64,000 nt of DNA from UBA12202 sp049595035 (GTDB taxonomy: Bacteria; Pseudomonadota; Alphaproteobacteria; Puniceispirillales; UBA1172): NCBI GenBank assembly GCA_049595035.1, contig JBMYKD010000008.1, positions 1-64,000 of the forward strand, in the 5' to 3' direction. The stretch's first letter is position 1; the number at the start of each line of letters is the position of its first letter. Positions 25,089 through 34,280 of the stretch are shown piece by piece. A program made the translations under genes and the position numbers. The notes beneath the pieces were generated by a model. It worked only from the letters and a program-made list of their open reading frames with translations. It was not told the DNA's origin and searched no databases.

Positions 25089-26415
25089 TCATGACCTATG
25101 CCGCCGCTTTGGTTATGCCATGGCGGATAGGCAGCTTCCCCAAACAAGTCAAGCCATAGTGCTGGCTGTATCAGGTGGTGCCGATAGCCTTGGCATGGTT
25201 GCGCTGATCAGATCATGGTGTGATCATATTGCCGCAGATTCTGCCTATCATTTGGTTCCACACCTCAGCGCGGTGATTGTTGATCATGGTCTGCGGCATG
25301 ATTCTTCAGCCGAAGCGCAACAGGTCGCATCCATGTTGCGTGCAAAAGGTGTTGAGGCCAAAGTCCTGCAGATCACAGCTAACCCGCCGGAATATGGATT
25401 AGCAGAATGGGCACGGAAAAAACGCTATGAGTTGCTGGCTGTTGAAGCAATGAAACAGGATGCGGTTTTGCTAACCGCGCACCACGCGGATGATCAGCTG
25501 GAAACCGTGGAGATGCGATTGAGCCGTGGGTCAGGGTTGCGGGGGTTGGCCGCTATGCGACCAGAAGTAGGGCATCTAGGGGTCAGACTGATCAGACCAT
25601 GTCTTGGGTTTACTAAATCCGAGTTGGCCAAAGCCGCTATTGATGCAGGATTTGCACCAGTGAGCGATCCCACAAATATAGATCAGCGGTTTCAGAGGCC
25701 GCGATTGCGAGCCGATCGAGATATGCGTGGGCAATCCGGTGTGACAGACCAGCAATTGATGTCCTTATGCCAGTTATCTGCGCGGCTTATCGACCGGACA
25801 GATGACTTGGTGAAAGCATCTGCGCCGACAATGTTCAGGATTTATCCACAAGGCTGTGCTGTCATGGCCAAGCATGTGCTTAAGGAAAAAGGATTCTTTC
25901 TTATCGCTGGTCATATTCTGCGTCATATGGCGGCAAAACCCTATCCGGCCAACGAAGATGCCATAGCTCACTTAAAGCAACGTCTGTTATCTGATCAGGC
26001 GGCAACATTATCCGGGTGTGAATGGCGTCAGGATAGCCAGAATCGGGATCAGATCATTATCTTGCGCGAACCGGATGCACCCATAGAAAGCATTATGCTA
26101 TCAGAAGGGAAGGGGATATTCGATAATCGCTGGAAAATAAACTATCCCCATCAGGTCAGGGTGGAAGCTATCGGCGACAGGCGATTTGCCCAGATAAGAC
26201 ACTATTTGCCACAAGTGGATGACTGGCCAGGATGTATGGCAAGGGCTTTCTGGTCATTGCCGGTTCTAATTGACGAAAATACCAAGAATCTTGCAGAACT
26301 TGACCGGCTTGTACTTGACGATGGGGCTATATTTCCCCATTTAATGAAAGTAAGTATAAATAGCCATGTAAAACTGATGTCTGATTTTTCCATGGCACGA
26401 TTTTTAGGGGCATAA
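25078..26415 (+). CDS. tilS: tRNA(Ile)-lysidine synthase
   Basis: TilS converts C34 of tRNA-Ile(CAU) to lysidine so that it reads AUA. The 445-residue product has the PP-loop SGGADS (32-37), VDHGLRHDSSAEA (about 65) and LTAHHADDQLETVEMRLSRG (about 137-155). The C-terminal part is shorter and more divergent than in E. coli. It starts with GTG at 25078, overlapping cpoB; an in-frame ATG at 25120 is an alternative. Next comes ftsH, the usual tilS-ftsH pairing. Confidence 0.93.
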   Translation: MKPDHDLCRRFGYAMADRQLPQTSQAIVLAVSGGADSLGMVALIRSWCDHIAADSAYHLVPHLSAVIVDHGLRHDSSAEAQQVASMLRAKGVEAKVLQITANPPEYGLAEWARKKRYELLAVEAMKQDAVLLTAHHADDQLETVEMRLSRGSGLRGLAAMRPEVGHLGVRLIRPCLGFTKSELAKAAIDAGFAPVSDPTNIDQRFQRPRLRADRDMRGQSGVTDQQLMSLCQLSARLIDRTDDLVKASAPTMFRIYPQGCAVMAKHVLKEKGFFLIAGHILRHMAAKPYPANEDAIAHLKQRLLSDQAATLSGCEWRQDSQNRDQIIILREPDAPIESIMLSEGKGIFDNRWKINYPHQVRVEAIGDRRFAQIRHYLPQVDDWPGCMARAFWSLPVLIDENTKNLAELDRLVLDDGAIFPHLMKVSINSHVKLMSDFSMARFLGA

Positions 26416-26454
26416 CGGTATCAGGCCGATATAGAGAACGGAAAGGCTGAAAAA

Positions 26455-28389
26455 GTGAATAATATGACGCGAAATATTGTTTTATGGGTCATCATTGGTG
26501 TGGTGATGTTGTCGTTATTCAATATGTTCCAGCCCGGAAGTAATTCCCGTTCGGCCAGTGTTCCGTTTTCAGATTTTGTAGCTCAGGTTGAATCCGGTGA
26601 TATGCGTGAAGTCACGATTGAAGGCAATAATCTGCGCGGAGTGACCAATAACAATATTCCAATTTCCAGCTACATGCCCGATAATACGGATATTGTTGAC
26701 ACATTGCGTGATAATAATGTGCGCATTGTTGCCCAGCCCGATACCAGCAATTCGCCGGGGCTATTTTCATTATTGTTGAGCTGGTTTCCCATGTTGCTGT
26801 TTATCGGCGTTTGGATTTTCTTCATGCGTCAGATGCAGGGGGGTGGTAGAAACGGCGCCATGGGGTTTGGAAAGTCCCGCGCCAAATTGTTAACCGAACA
26901 TCATGGCCGGGTCACCTTTGATGATGTGGCCGGAATTGACGAAGCGAAAACCGAACTTGAAGAAGTGGTCGAGTTTCTGCGTGACCCTTCGCGTTTTCAA
27001 CGACTAGGCGGAAAAATTCCTAAAGGTGTTCTTCTGGTGGGGCCTCCCGGAACTGGTAAAACCCTTCTGGCAAGGGCTATTGCCGGTGAAGCAAATGTGC
27101 CTTTCTTTACCATATCCGGTTCTGATTTTGTTGAAATGTTTGTTGGTGTTGGTGCCAGTCGTGTTCGTGATATGTTCGAACAGGGCAAAAAGAATGCGCC
27201 ATGTATTATCTTCATTGATGAAATTGATGCTGTTGGTCGCCATCGTGGTGCCGGCCTTGGCGGGGGCAATGATGAACGCGAACAGACATTAAACCAGATG
27301 CTGGTGGAAATGGATGGGTTTGAAGCCAATGAAGGCGTGATCCTGATTGCGGCAACAAACAGACCTGATGTGCTTGATCCGGCATTGTTGCGCCCGGGCC
27401 GGTTTGACCGGCAGGTTGTTGTGCCTAATCCTGATGTGCTGGGGCGTGAAAAGATTCTCAAGGTGCATATGCGCAAAGTGCCTCTTGCCAATGATGTCGA
27501 ACCACGGACAATTGCTCGTGGAACGCCCGGATTTTCTGGTGCTGACCTTGCCAATCTGGTTAATGAAGCCGCGCTTCAGGCTGCTCGCAAAAACCGCCGC
27601 ACCGTTTCCATGGCTGAATTCGAAGAAGCAAAAGATAAGGTGATGATGGGGGCTGAACGCCGTTCCATGGTCATGACCGATGAAGAAAAGAAACTGACAG
27701 CATATCACGAAGCTGGCCATGCTGTGGTTGCGTTGCATCAACCGGAATCTGACCCTATTCATAAAGCGACGATTATTCCGCGTGGACGGGCATTAGGAAT
27801 GGTGATGCGTTTGCCCGAAGGGGATCGCGTATCTATGGCCAAAGACAGGCTATATGCTGATCTGCGGGTAGCTTGTGGTGGCCGTATTGCCGAAGATATG
27901 ATTTTTGGTGCTGATAAGATTACCACAGGGGCATCAAGCGATATCCGTATGGTATCGGATATCGCACGACGGATGGTGACAGAATGGGGACTATCCGAAA
28001 AACTGGGCTTTCTGGCCTATTCTGCTGATGAGCAGGAAGTATTCCTCGGGCGGTCGGTATCCCAGCAGAAAAATATGTCTGATGCCACCGCCTCAACGAT
28101 TGATAGTGAGATTAGAAAAATTGTTGATAGTGCTTATTCTGATGCCGAAAAACAGCTGAAGAAATATGCCAGTGAACTTGAAAATGTCGCTCAGGCTCTG
28201 CTGGAATATGAAACGCTTTCCGGTGATGAGATCAAGATTGTTGCCGAAGGGGGTACTATTGTTCGCAATACCGACACGGATGATACGCCGGAAACCCCGC
28301 GTGCGAAAACCCGGACAGGAATTCCCGGAAGCCGGAAAAAGCCATCTGGTAAACCAGAAGGCGAAGCATCTGGTGATCAGGTCGTCTAA
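26455..28389 (+). CDS. ftsH: ATP-dependent zinc metalloprotease FtsH
   Basis: FtsH is the membrane AAA+ protease; in E. coli it degrades LpxC and sigma-32, both of which are encoded in this window. The 644-residue protein starts with GTG after a GAAAGG site. It has two membrane segments (about 8-24 and 100-122), Walker A GPPGTGKT (196-203), Walker B FIDEIDAVGRHRG, the SRH around NRPDVLDPALLRPGRFDR, and zinc site HEAGH (418-422). The C-terminal tail is charged and Gly/Ser/Lys rich. It lies 39 bases after tilS and 15 before folP. Confidence 0.97.
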   Translation: MNNMTRNIVLWVIIGVVMLSLFNMFQPGSNSRSASVPFSDFVAQVESGDMREVTIEGNNLRGVTNNNIPISSYMPDNTDIVDTLRDNNVRIVAQPDTSNSPGLFSLLLSWFPMLLFIGVWIFFMRQMQGGGRNGAMGFGKSRAKLLTEHHGRVTFDDVAGIDEAKTELEEVVEFLRDPSRFQRLGGKIPKGVLLVGPPGTGKTLLARAIAGEANVPFFTISGSDFVEMFVGVGASRVRDMFEQGKKNAPCIIFIDEIDAVGRHRGAGLGGGNDEREQTLNQMLVEMDGFEANEGVILIAATNRPDVLDPALLRPGRFDRQVVVPNPDVLGREKILKVHMRKVPLANDVEPRTIARGTPGFSGADLANLVNEAALQAARKNRRTVSMAEFEEAKDKVMMGAERRSMVMTDEEKKLTAYHEAGHAVVALHQPESDPIHKATIIPRGRALGMVMRLPEGDRVSMAKDRLYADLRVACGGRIAEDMIFGADKITTGASSDIRMVSDIARRMVTEWGLSEKLGFLAYSADEQEVFLGRSVSQQKNMSDATASTIDSEIRKIVDSAYSDAEKQLKKYASELENVAQALLEYETLSGDEIKIVAEGGTIVRNTDTDDTPETPRAKTRTGIPGSRKKPSGKPEGEASGDQVV

Positions 28390-28404
28390 ATTGGCGATGT
28401 GTTC

Positions 28405-29559
28405 ATGATGATCAGACAACCCGGGACGGCATCCTCTTTATTTGCTGGGGATCACCGGCTTGGCCAAGGATCAGATAGGCACTGGCTAAGACCGGTTGGT
28501 CTTGCACCTCTGCATGCGGGTTTTGATGATGATGCATGGCCACTGGCCGGTACAGGGTTAGGGTTCAACGTATGTGATGTGCTGACCAAATCCGGTGATA
28601 GCTTTACGGTGTCACGCTGGTCGGTTCAGGATATGCTGGCATCGGCTAAAGCCACTGGTGCAGATGCGCTAGCATTGGCGGAACAGATGCTCATCCCCTT
28701 TACAATACCCCGCGCGCCCTTTGCCGGACTTGCCATGGATATCCCGCATGTGATGGGTATTATTAATGTGACACCGGACAGTTTTTCTGATGGCGGTGAT
28801 CACGCCCAGACCGATATCGCTATAAACGCAGCGCTTTCTATGGCAGATGCAGGAGCTACCATACTGGATATCGGCGGGGAATCGACCCGACCCGGGGCAG
28901 AAATAGTAGGCACAGACGAAGAATGTCGCCGTATCTTGCCGGTTATAGATACACTTTCCCGGCAAGGGTATGCTGTTTCAGCAGATACGCGCCATACTGA
29001 TGTGATGAAAAAAGCGATTACACAAGGCGCGAGGATTATCAATGATGTTGGCGGCTTGCGTGACGAAGGCGCGATAGAACTGATCGCGGAAACAGACATG
29101 CCAGTTATCATGATGCATATGCAGGGTGATCCGGGATCAATGCAGAAACAGCCACAATATGATTTCGTGCCGGCAGATATTTATGACTGGCTGGAAACTC
29201 GTATCAATCTGGCCGTATCCGGAGGAATAAAGAAAGAGAATATAGCGGTAGATTTTGGTTTCGGGTTTGGGAAGACGCCGGAACATAATATGGTGCTGAT
29301 GGCATGGTTATCCATGTTCCATGGTCTTGGGGTTCCGCTTTTGCTTGGCGTCAGCCGGAAATCTACCATTGCCCATTTTTCAAAAGGTGAAACTGCAAAA
29401 GACAGAATGCCCGGATCACTTGCACTGGCAACACTAGGCTATGCGCAAGGGGTTCAGATGTATCGGGTTCATGATGTAGCCGAAACGGTTCAGGCACTTG
29501 CCGTCGCAAAAGCCATGCGTTCATGTGATACGGATATGTTCAAACCATCATCCGCATGA
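28405..29559 (+). CDS. folP: Dihydropteroate synthase with an N-terminal extension
   Basis: FolP joins p-aminobenzoate to dihydropterin pyrophosphate. The catalytic core starts near residue 115 with HVMGIINVTPDSFSDGG and continues with DIGGESTRPGA, SADTRHTDVM, INDVGGLRD, MHMQGDPGSMQ, DFGFGFGKT and LGVSRKS. The whole protein is 384 residues, about 110 longer than the E. coli enzyme. The first part (RHWLRPVGLAPLHAG ... LAGTGLGFNVCDVL) has no function I recognise. The start is uncertain (GTG 28399, ATG 28405 or 28408). It is between ftsH and glmM, the common FtsH-FolP-GlmM order. Confidence 0.93.
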   Translation: MMIRQPGTASSLFAGDHRLGQGSDRHWLRPVGLAPLHAGFDDDAWPLAGTGLGFNVCDVLTKSGDSFTVSRWSVQDMLASAKATGADALALAEQMLIPFTIPRAPFAGLAMDIPHVMGIINVTPDSFSDGGDHAQTDIAINAALSMADAGATILDIGGESTRPGAEIVGTDEECRRILPVIDTLSRQGYAVSADTRHTDVMKKAITQGARIINDVGGLRDEGAIELIAETDMPVIMMHMQGDPGSMQKQPQYDFVPADIYDWLETRINLAVSGGIKKENIAVDFGFGFGKTPEHNMVLMAWLSMFHGLGVPLLLGVSRKSTIAHFSKGETAKDRMPGSLALATLGYAQGVQMYRVHDVAETVQALAVAKAMRSCDTDMFKPSSA

Positions 29560-29590
29560 TAGACTTGGTTCCGATGAAGGAGAATGTGTC

Positions 29591-30967
29591 ATGACACGTT
29601 ATTTTGGCACTGATGGGGTAAGAGCCACCATTAATACCGGCGCAATGACCGCAGAAAATATTGTGCGTCTAGCTTTGGCTGCAGGACGGTATTTTATGGC
29701 AAAACAGCAAAATGCTAGCCGGCAACGTCCTCTGGTTGTGATTGGTAAGGATACGCGGTTATCCGGCTATATGGTCGAAGCTGCATTACAAGCCGGATTT
29801 GCCTCAATTGGTATGGATACGCGTTTATTGGGGCCCTTGCCAACACCGGCCGTTGCCCATCTGACCCGCACGTTGCGCGCTGATCTGGGGGTAATGATCT
29901 CGGCTAGCCATAACCCGCATCATGATAATGGGATCAAGTTATTCGGGCCTGATGGCTATAAACTGCCCGATGCCGCAGAAGATCAGATAGCCAGCATCAT
30001 GAATGATCATATTGTGCTAGCTGCGCCTGAAGATCTAGGGCGTGCCAAGCGCATGCTTGACGGTCTTGGCCGATATGTGGAACAGGTAAAAATTGCCGCC
30101 CCTCGGCATATGCGGTTCAGTGGGCTGAAAGTGGTTATAGATTGCGCTAATGGCGCGGCTTATCGCGCCGCCCCTGATGTTCTGTTTGAAATGGGGGCTG
30201 AGGTTATTCCGATAGCGGTTAATCCTGACGGACTTAACATTAACCAGAAATGTGGTGCAGTATATCCGATGACAATGGCCGAAGCCGTGGTCGCCCATCA
30301 GGCCGATGTCGGGTTAGCCCTTGATGGTGATGCAGACCGGCTGATCATGTCAGATGAAAAAGGCCAACTGATCAATGGTGATCAATGTCTGGCCGTGATC
30401 GCAGATATGATGCATGGCAATGGCACCTTGAAAGGGCAGACAGTGGTTGGCACGCTGATGACTAATCACGGACTGGGGCGGTTTCTTGGTGATAGAGATA
30501 TAGATATGTTACGGACACAGGTTGGTGACCGTTACATACTGGATGCTATGCGCCAGAAGAACCTTAATCTGGGGGGGGAGCCATCTGGCCATGTGTTGAT
30601 GACAGACTATGCCACATCCGGCGATGGTCTTATGACAGGGCTGGTGATGTTGTCGGCTTTATGTATGGCCGATAAACCTGCTAGTGTTTCCTTACAAAAA
30701 TTTAGGGAAACCCCGCAGATACTTGTCAATCTGAAAGCAGAACGCCGGCAGGATATTACCGACGCCATGGAAAATCATATCGTTAAAGAGGCCATTTCTT
30801 CTGCTGAGGATGCGCTAGGGGCTTCAGGCCGTGTGGTTGTGCGGCCTTCAGGGACGGAAGCCTTATTGCGGATCATGGTTGAAGCAGAGGACGCAACGGA
30901 TATGCAAAAATGGGCTCAAACCCTTGAACAGGTGATGCAAGACGCGCTGAATACCGCTTCTGCATAA
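29591..30967 (+). CDS. glmM: Phosphoglucosamine mutase
   Basis: GlmM converts glucosamine-6-phosphate to glucosamine-1-phosphate for UDP-GlcNAc, feeding both peptidoglycan and lipid A. The start at 29591 (MTRYFGTDGVRA) is fixed by GAAGGAGA upstream and by family alignment; the frame is open back to 29498 within folP but not used. The 458-residue product has the phosphoserine loop ISASHNPHHDNGIKLFG with Ser106, the metal loop LALDGDADRLI, the sugar loop GGEPSGHV and the phosphate-binding RPSGTEALLRIMVE at the C-terminus. Confidence 0.97.
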   Translation: MTRYFGTDGVRATINTGAMTAENIVRLALAAGRYFMAKQQNASRQRPLVVIGKDTRLSGYMVEAALQAGFASIGMDTRLLGPLPTPAVAHLTRTLRADLGVMISASHNPHHDNGIKLFGPDGYKLPDAAEDQIASIMNDHIVLAAPEDLGRAKRMLDGLGRYVEQVKIAAPRHMRFSGLKVVIDCANGAAYRAAPDVLFEMGAEVIPIAVNPDGLNINQKCGAVYPMTMAEAVVAHQADVGLALDGDADRLIMSDEKGQLINGDQCLAVIADMMHGNGTLKGQTVVGTLMTNHGLGRFLGDRDIDMLRTQVGDRYILDAMRQKNLNLGGEPSGHVLMTDYATSGDGLMTGLVMLSALCMADKPASVSLQKFRETPQILVNLKAERRQDITDAMENHIVKEAISSAEDALGASGRVVVRPSGTEALLRIMVEAEDATDMQKWAQTLEQVMQDALNTASA

Positions 30968-31062
30968 AACAATGTGGAAAACCGTTGCGAATAAACCCTG
31001 TCTGGGGTAGTCCATATAGCAGGGCAGGGCGTAATCAGACATAAGAAGTCCGGGCAATATTT

Positions 31063-32253
31063 ATGGTTAAAAATAATCCTTCAATCTCTCAGCTGCTTCC
31101 CAATGGGTTGGGTGATATCTTGCCGCCTGATACAACCAAACGGCGACGTATTCTCAACGCAATTATGGATAGTTTTGCCCGTTTCGGATATGCTGATGTC
31201 AGCCCGCCTTTGGTAGAATATGAAGACACCTTATTAGCAAAAGGCCCAGGAGCGGCGCTTGCTGATAACACCTTTCGCCTGATGGACCCCGTGACGCGGC
31301 GGATGTTAGCGCTTCGGTCGGATATGACGGCACAAATTGCCCGTATCGCCAGCAGTAGACTGGCGCATCATCCCCGGCCATTACGGCTATCCTATACAGG
31401 TCAGGTGATGCGCATTAATCCTGATCCGATTAATCCCGAACGCCAGCTTGTCCAGATCGGGGCGGAACTGATCGGGGCGTCATCAATCCATCATGATGCA
31501 GAAGTAGCGGTGATGGCACTGGAAAGCCTTTATCAGGCTGGCATCGCGTCTTTATCCATTGATCTGAACGCCCCACGGCTGCTGGATATTATTCTAGGCG
31601 ATGACGGAACCGAACATCGTGATAACAATGACCAGATTCTTGCGCTTCGCCATGCGGTTAGTATCAAAGACGGTAAAGCGGCTTCCATGGTTGATCACCC
31701 GCAGGGATATGTGATCAAAACATTGCTAGATATGCCTCTTAATTCCGCTTCTGATATAAAATCCAATATGGTCGGGCTAGATCAGCATATTCCTGAACCT
31801 GCCCGCAATATGCTTGCTGAACTAGCAGATTTGGCCGATTTGATTGCCCGCTCAGCCCCTTATGTGTCTTTGACCATTGACCCGCTGGAACGCCGTGGAT
31901 TTGATTATCATCAGGGGATAGGATTTTCTATTCTGGCACCGGGGGTGCGGGGTGAACTTGGCCGTGGCGGGCGTTACAGCACGCAATCCCCCCATGATCA
32001 GCCAACAGAATTATCGACTGGCGTGACCCTGTATCTGGAACGCGTGCTTCAGGCAGCACCGGCAACACCGAAACAGGACAAACTCTATGTCAGGAAAGAT
32101 CAAGGTCTGGATCATGTGATCTCTCTTACAAGAGACGGATATTTCATTGTGATTGGTGACGCAGACCCGGCAGATGATGCGGCATGTCAGGCGGAAGCGG
32201 CGGCGCAAGAAGCCACGCATATTTATACATCTAATGGTATCAAAACAATATGA
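31063..32253 (+). CDS. hisZ: ATP phosphoribosyltransferase regulatory subunit HisZ
   Basis: HisZ is a histidyl-tRNA synthetase paralogue without aminoacylation activity; it activates the short form of HisG in the first step of histidine synthesis. The 396-residue product has the N-terminal LPNGLGDILPPDTTKRR and FARFGYADVSPPLVEYEDTLL, then LRSDMTAQIARIA, GRGGRYSTQSP and STGVTLYLERVL. It lacks an anticodon-binding domain typical of HisS. It is followed 10 bases later by purA, a pairing seen in many alphaproteobacteria. hisG is not in this window. Confidence 0.9.
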   Translation: MVKNNPSISQLLPNGLGDILPPDTTKRRRILNAIMDSFARFGYADVSPPLVEYEDTLLAKGPGAALADNTFRLMDPVTRRMLALRSDMTAQIARIASSRLAHHPRPLRLSYTGQVMRINPDPINPERQLVQIGAELIGASSIHHDAEVAVMALESLYQAGIASLSIDLNAPRLLDIILGDDGTEHRDNNDQILALRHAVSIKDGKAASMVDHPQGYVIKTLLDMPLNSASDIKSNMVGLDQHIPEPARNMLAELADLADLIARSAPYVSLTIDPLERRGFDYHQGIGFSILAPGVRGELGRGGRYSTQSPHDQPTELSTGVTLYLERVLQAAPATPKQDKLYVRKDQGLDHVISLTRDGYFIVIGDADPADDAACQAEAAAQEATHIYTSNGIKTI

Positions 32254-32263
32254 CAGGTGAATT

Positions 32264-33556
32264 ATGACTAATGTAGTGGTTATCGGCTCACAATGGGGTG
32301 ATGAAGGCAAGGGAAAGATCGTGGACTGGTTGTCTGAACGCGCTGATGTCATTGTGCGGTTTCAGGGCGGTCATAATGCCGGGCATACGCTAGTCATTGA
32401 TGGCGTGGAATATAAACTCAGCCTGCTACCATCGGGGATTGTCCGGCCGGGAAAAATGTCAGTCATTGGCAATGGTGTGGTGATTGATCCCAATGCATTG
32501 ATTGCAGAAATGGATAAACTGCTCGCCCAGAATGTCCGTATTTCCCCCGAAAATCTGTTAATATCATATTCTGCATCCATGATCCTGCCTGTGCATCAAC
32601 GGGTTGATCAGGTGCGTGAAGCCCTAGCCGCAAAAGCCAAAATCGGAACGACAGGGCGCGGTATTGGCCCTGCTTATGAAGATAAGGTTGCCCGCCGTGG
32701 CTTGCGTCTGGCTGATATTGTCGACCCTTCTGCGATGGCAGAAAAGGTGCGGCTTCTATTGGCACACCATAATCTCTTTCTCAAAGGGGCAGGGGAAGAG
32801 CCAATGGAAGCTGAGCCGATTATCGATAGTATTCATCAATTGCGTGATCGCATCATTCCGTTTTTGGGTGAAGCATGGGCAGTGCTGGATGATGCCAGAC
32901 GCGATGGCCAGCGCATTCTTTATGAAGGTGCGCAAGGCGTCATGCTTGATATTGATCATGGCACCTATCCTTTTGTCACCTCTTCTAATACGGTAGCTGG
33001 ACAGGCGGCAACAGGCGCCGGGGTAGGGGTGACGACCATTGGCTATGTATTAGGCATCACAAAGGCTTATACCACTCGCGTCGGATCAGGGCCTTTCCCC
33101 ACAGAAGATGATGGTGCAGATGGTACTTTACTGGGTGAACGTGGGCATGAATTTGGCACTGTCACCGGACGCAAACGGCGGTGCGGCTGGTTTGATGCGG
33201 TGATGGTAAGGCAGGCTGGAAAAATCACTGGTATTTCGGGCATGGCTCTAACCAAACTTGACGTGCTTGACGGGTTTAAAGACATTAAGATTTGCACGGG
33301 CTATAAGCTGGATGGTCAGGTCATTGACCGGTTTCCCGTAGCGACAGTAGATCAGGAACGGCTTGAACCGGTTTATGAAATCATGAGTGGATGGGAAGGA
33401 ACAACACGCGGAGCCCGTTCATGGGCAGACCTGCCACCACAGGCAATAAAATATATTAAGCGGCTGGAAGAGCTAACCGGTATTCCCGTCGCCAGTGTTT
33501 CCACCAGCCCCGAGCGTAACGATACAATCCTGGTGCATGACCCTTTTGAGGGTTGA
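32264..33556 (+). CDS. purA: Adenylosuccinate synthetase
   Basis: PurA makes adenylosuccinate from IMP, GTP and aspartate, the first committed step to AMP. The 430-residue product has VVVIGSQWGDEGKGK with the catalytic Asp13, the FQGGHNAGHTLV His motif, TTGRGIGPAYEDK, the LFEGAQG-like LYEGAQGVMLDIDHGTYPF, and GRKRRCGWFDAV. AGGTGA precedes the ATG. It is probably co-transcribed with hisZ. Confidence 0.97.
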   Translation: MTNVVVIGSQWGDEGKGKIVDWLSERADVIVRFQGGHNAGHTLVIDGVEYKLSLLPSGIVRPGKMSVIGNGVVIDPNALIAEMDKLLAQNVRISPENLLISYSASMILPVHQRVDQVREALAAKAKIGTTGRGIGPAYEDKVARRGLRLADIVDPSAMAEKVRLLLAHHNLFLKGAGEEPMEAEPIIDSIHQLRDRIIPFLGEAWAVLDDARRDGQRILYEGAQGVMLDIDHGTYPFVTSSNTVAGQAATGAGVGVTTIGYVLGITKAYTTRVGSGPFPTEDDGADGTLLGERGHEFGTVTGRKRRCGWFDAVMVRQAGKITGISGMALTKLDVLDGFKDIKICTGYKLDGQVIDRFPVATVDQERLEPVYEIMSGWEGTTRGARSWADLPPQAIKYIKRLEELTGIPVASVSTSPERNDTILVHDPFEG

Positions 33557-33634
33557 TAAATAAACCAAAAAAACAAATGGATTTAAGAATTTATTAACCT
33601 TTGGCTGTTATCCCTCTGTGGTGGAGGAATAACA

Positions 33635-34258
33635 ATGTATAATGTAAGCCGCAATAATTTTTATGATGATCCCAAAAATTCAACGGTGTTTACGCCTCCG
33701 GGGGTGAGCCAGTTTATTTTTGATATTGTTGCCGATAAAATTGACAAATCACGGCCTGTGTTTGACCCTTGTGTTGGCGAAGGGTCGTTACTACATCCTT
33801 TTGATGATGCCGGTTTTCATACCATAGGGCTTGATATCTATGATCATGGATATAAAAACACTATCCTTCATAATTTTCTCACATTTGATGCCAAACAGAT
33901 GGCGGTGCCATCATTAGTCATTGCCAATCCACCCTTTAATATTGATCTGCGTACCAAAGCGATTATTTCTGAACAATACGGGGGACGGCCATTACTACCT
34001 GAAGTCTGGCTTCAGAAAACAATTTCCCTATTCGGTAAGGATATTCCCATCATTCTGTTTGCGCCTTATGGATTGCGGCTAAATCAATCCCTATGCAGCA
34101 AACGCTGGCAGAAATTTATTAATGGCGACTATCCCCGAATTTCATCTATCATTGCCCTGCCGAAAGATGTGTATCGTGATGTCCTGTTTCATAGTGAGAT
34201 ACTGATATTCAATATCCCTGATCTAGATGCGCATTATTTCTATCATCAGAAGCTATAA
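33635..34258 (+). CDS. Orphan N6-adenine methyltransferase-like protein
   Basis: This 207-residue protein has the SAM-binding motif I DPCVGEGSLL (44-53), an acidic motif II residue around GLDIYD (65-70), and the catalytic motif IV VIANPPF (95-101), the (N/D)PP(Y/F) signature of amino-methyltransferases. The N-terminal STVFTPPGVSQFIFD resembles the QFYTP region of type I modification subunits. There is no obvious target-recognition domain and no restriction enzyme beside it. A strong GGTGGAGG precedes the ATG; by eye the gene is more AT-rich than its neighbours. It sits between purA and the convergent rpoH, so acquisition by transfer is possible. DNA adenine is the likeliest substrate, but RNA or protein cannot be excluded. 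Confidence 0.75.
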   Translation: MYNVSRNNFYDDPKNSTVFTPPGVSQFIFDIVADKIDKSRPVFDPCVGEGSLLHPFDDAGFHTIGLDIYDHGYKNTILHNFLTFDAKQMAVPSLVIANPPFNIDLRTKAIISEQYGGRPLLPEVWLQKTISLFGKDIPIILFAPYGLRLNQSLCSKRWQKFINGDYPRISSIIALPKDVYRDVLFHSEILIFNIPDLDAHYFYHQKL

Positions 34259-34280
34259 TGAATTGCTGGTTGAATAGCTA

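Noticed and set aside
26997..27554. Open frame of 185 codons antisense to ftsH
   Set aside because: It lies wholly inside the conserved FtsH AAA domain, is Ser/Pro/Arg-rich as expected from reverse translation, and has no family motif.
29498..29590. Upstream extension of glmM inside folP
   Set aside because: Family alignment and GAAGGAGA both place the start at 29591.
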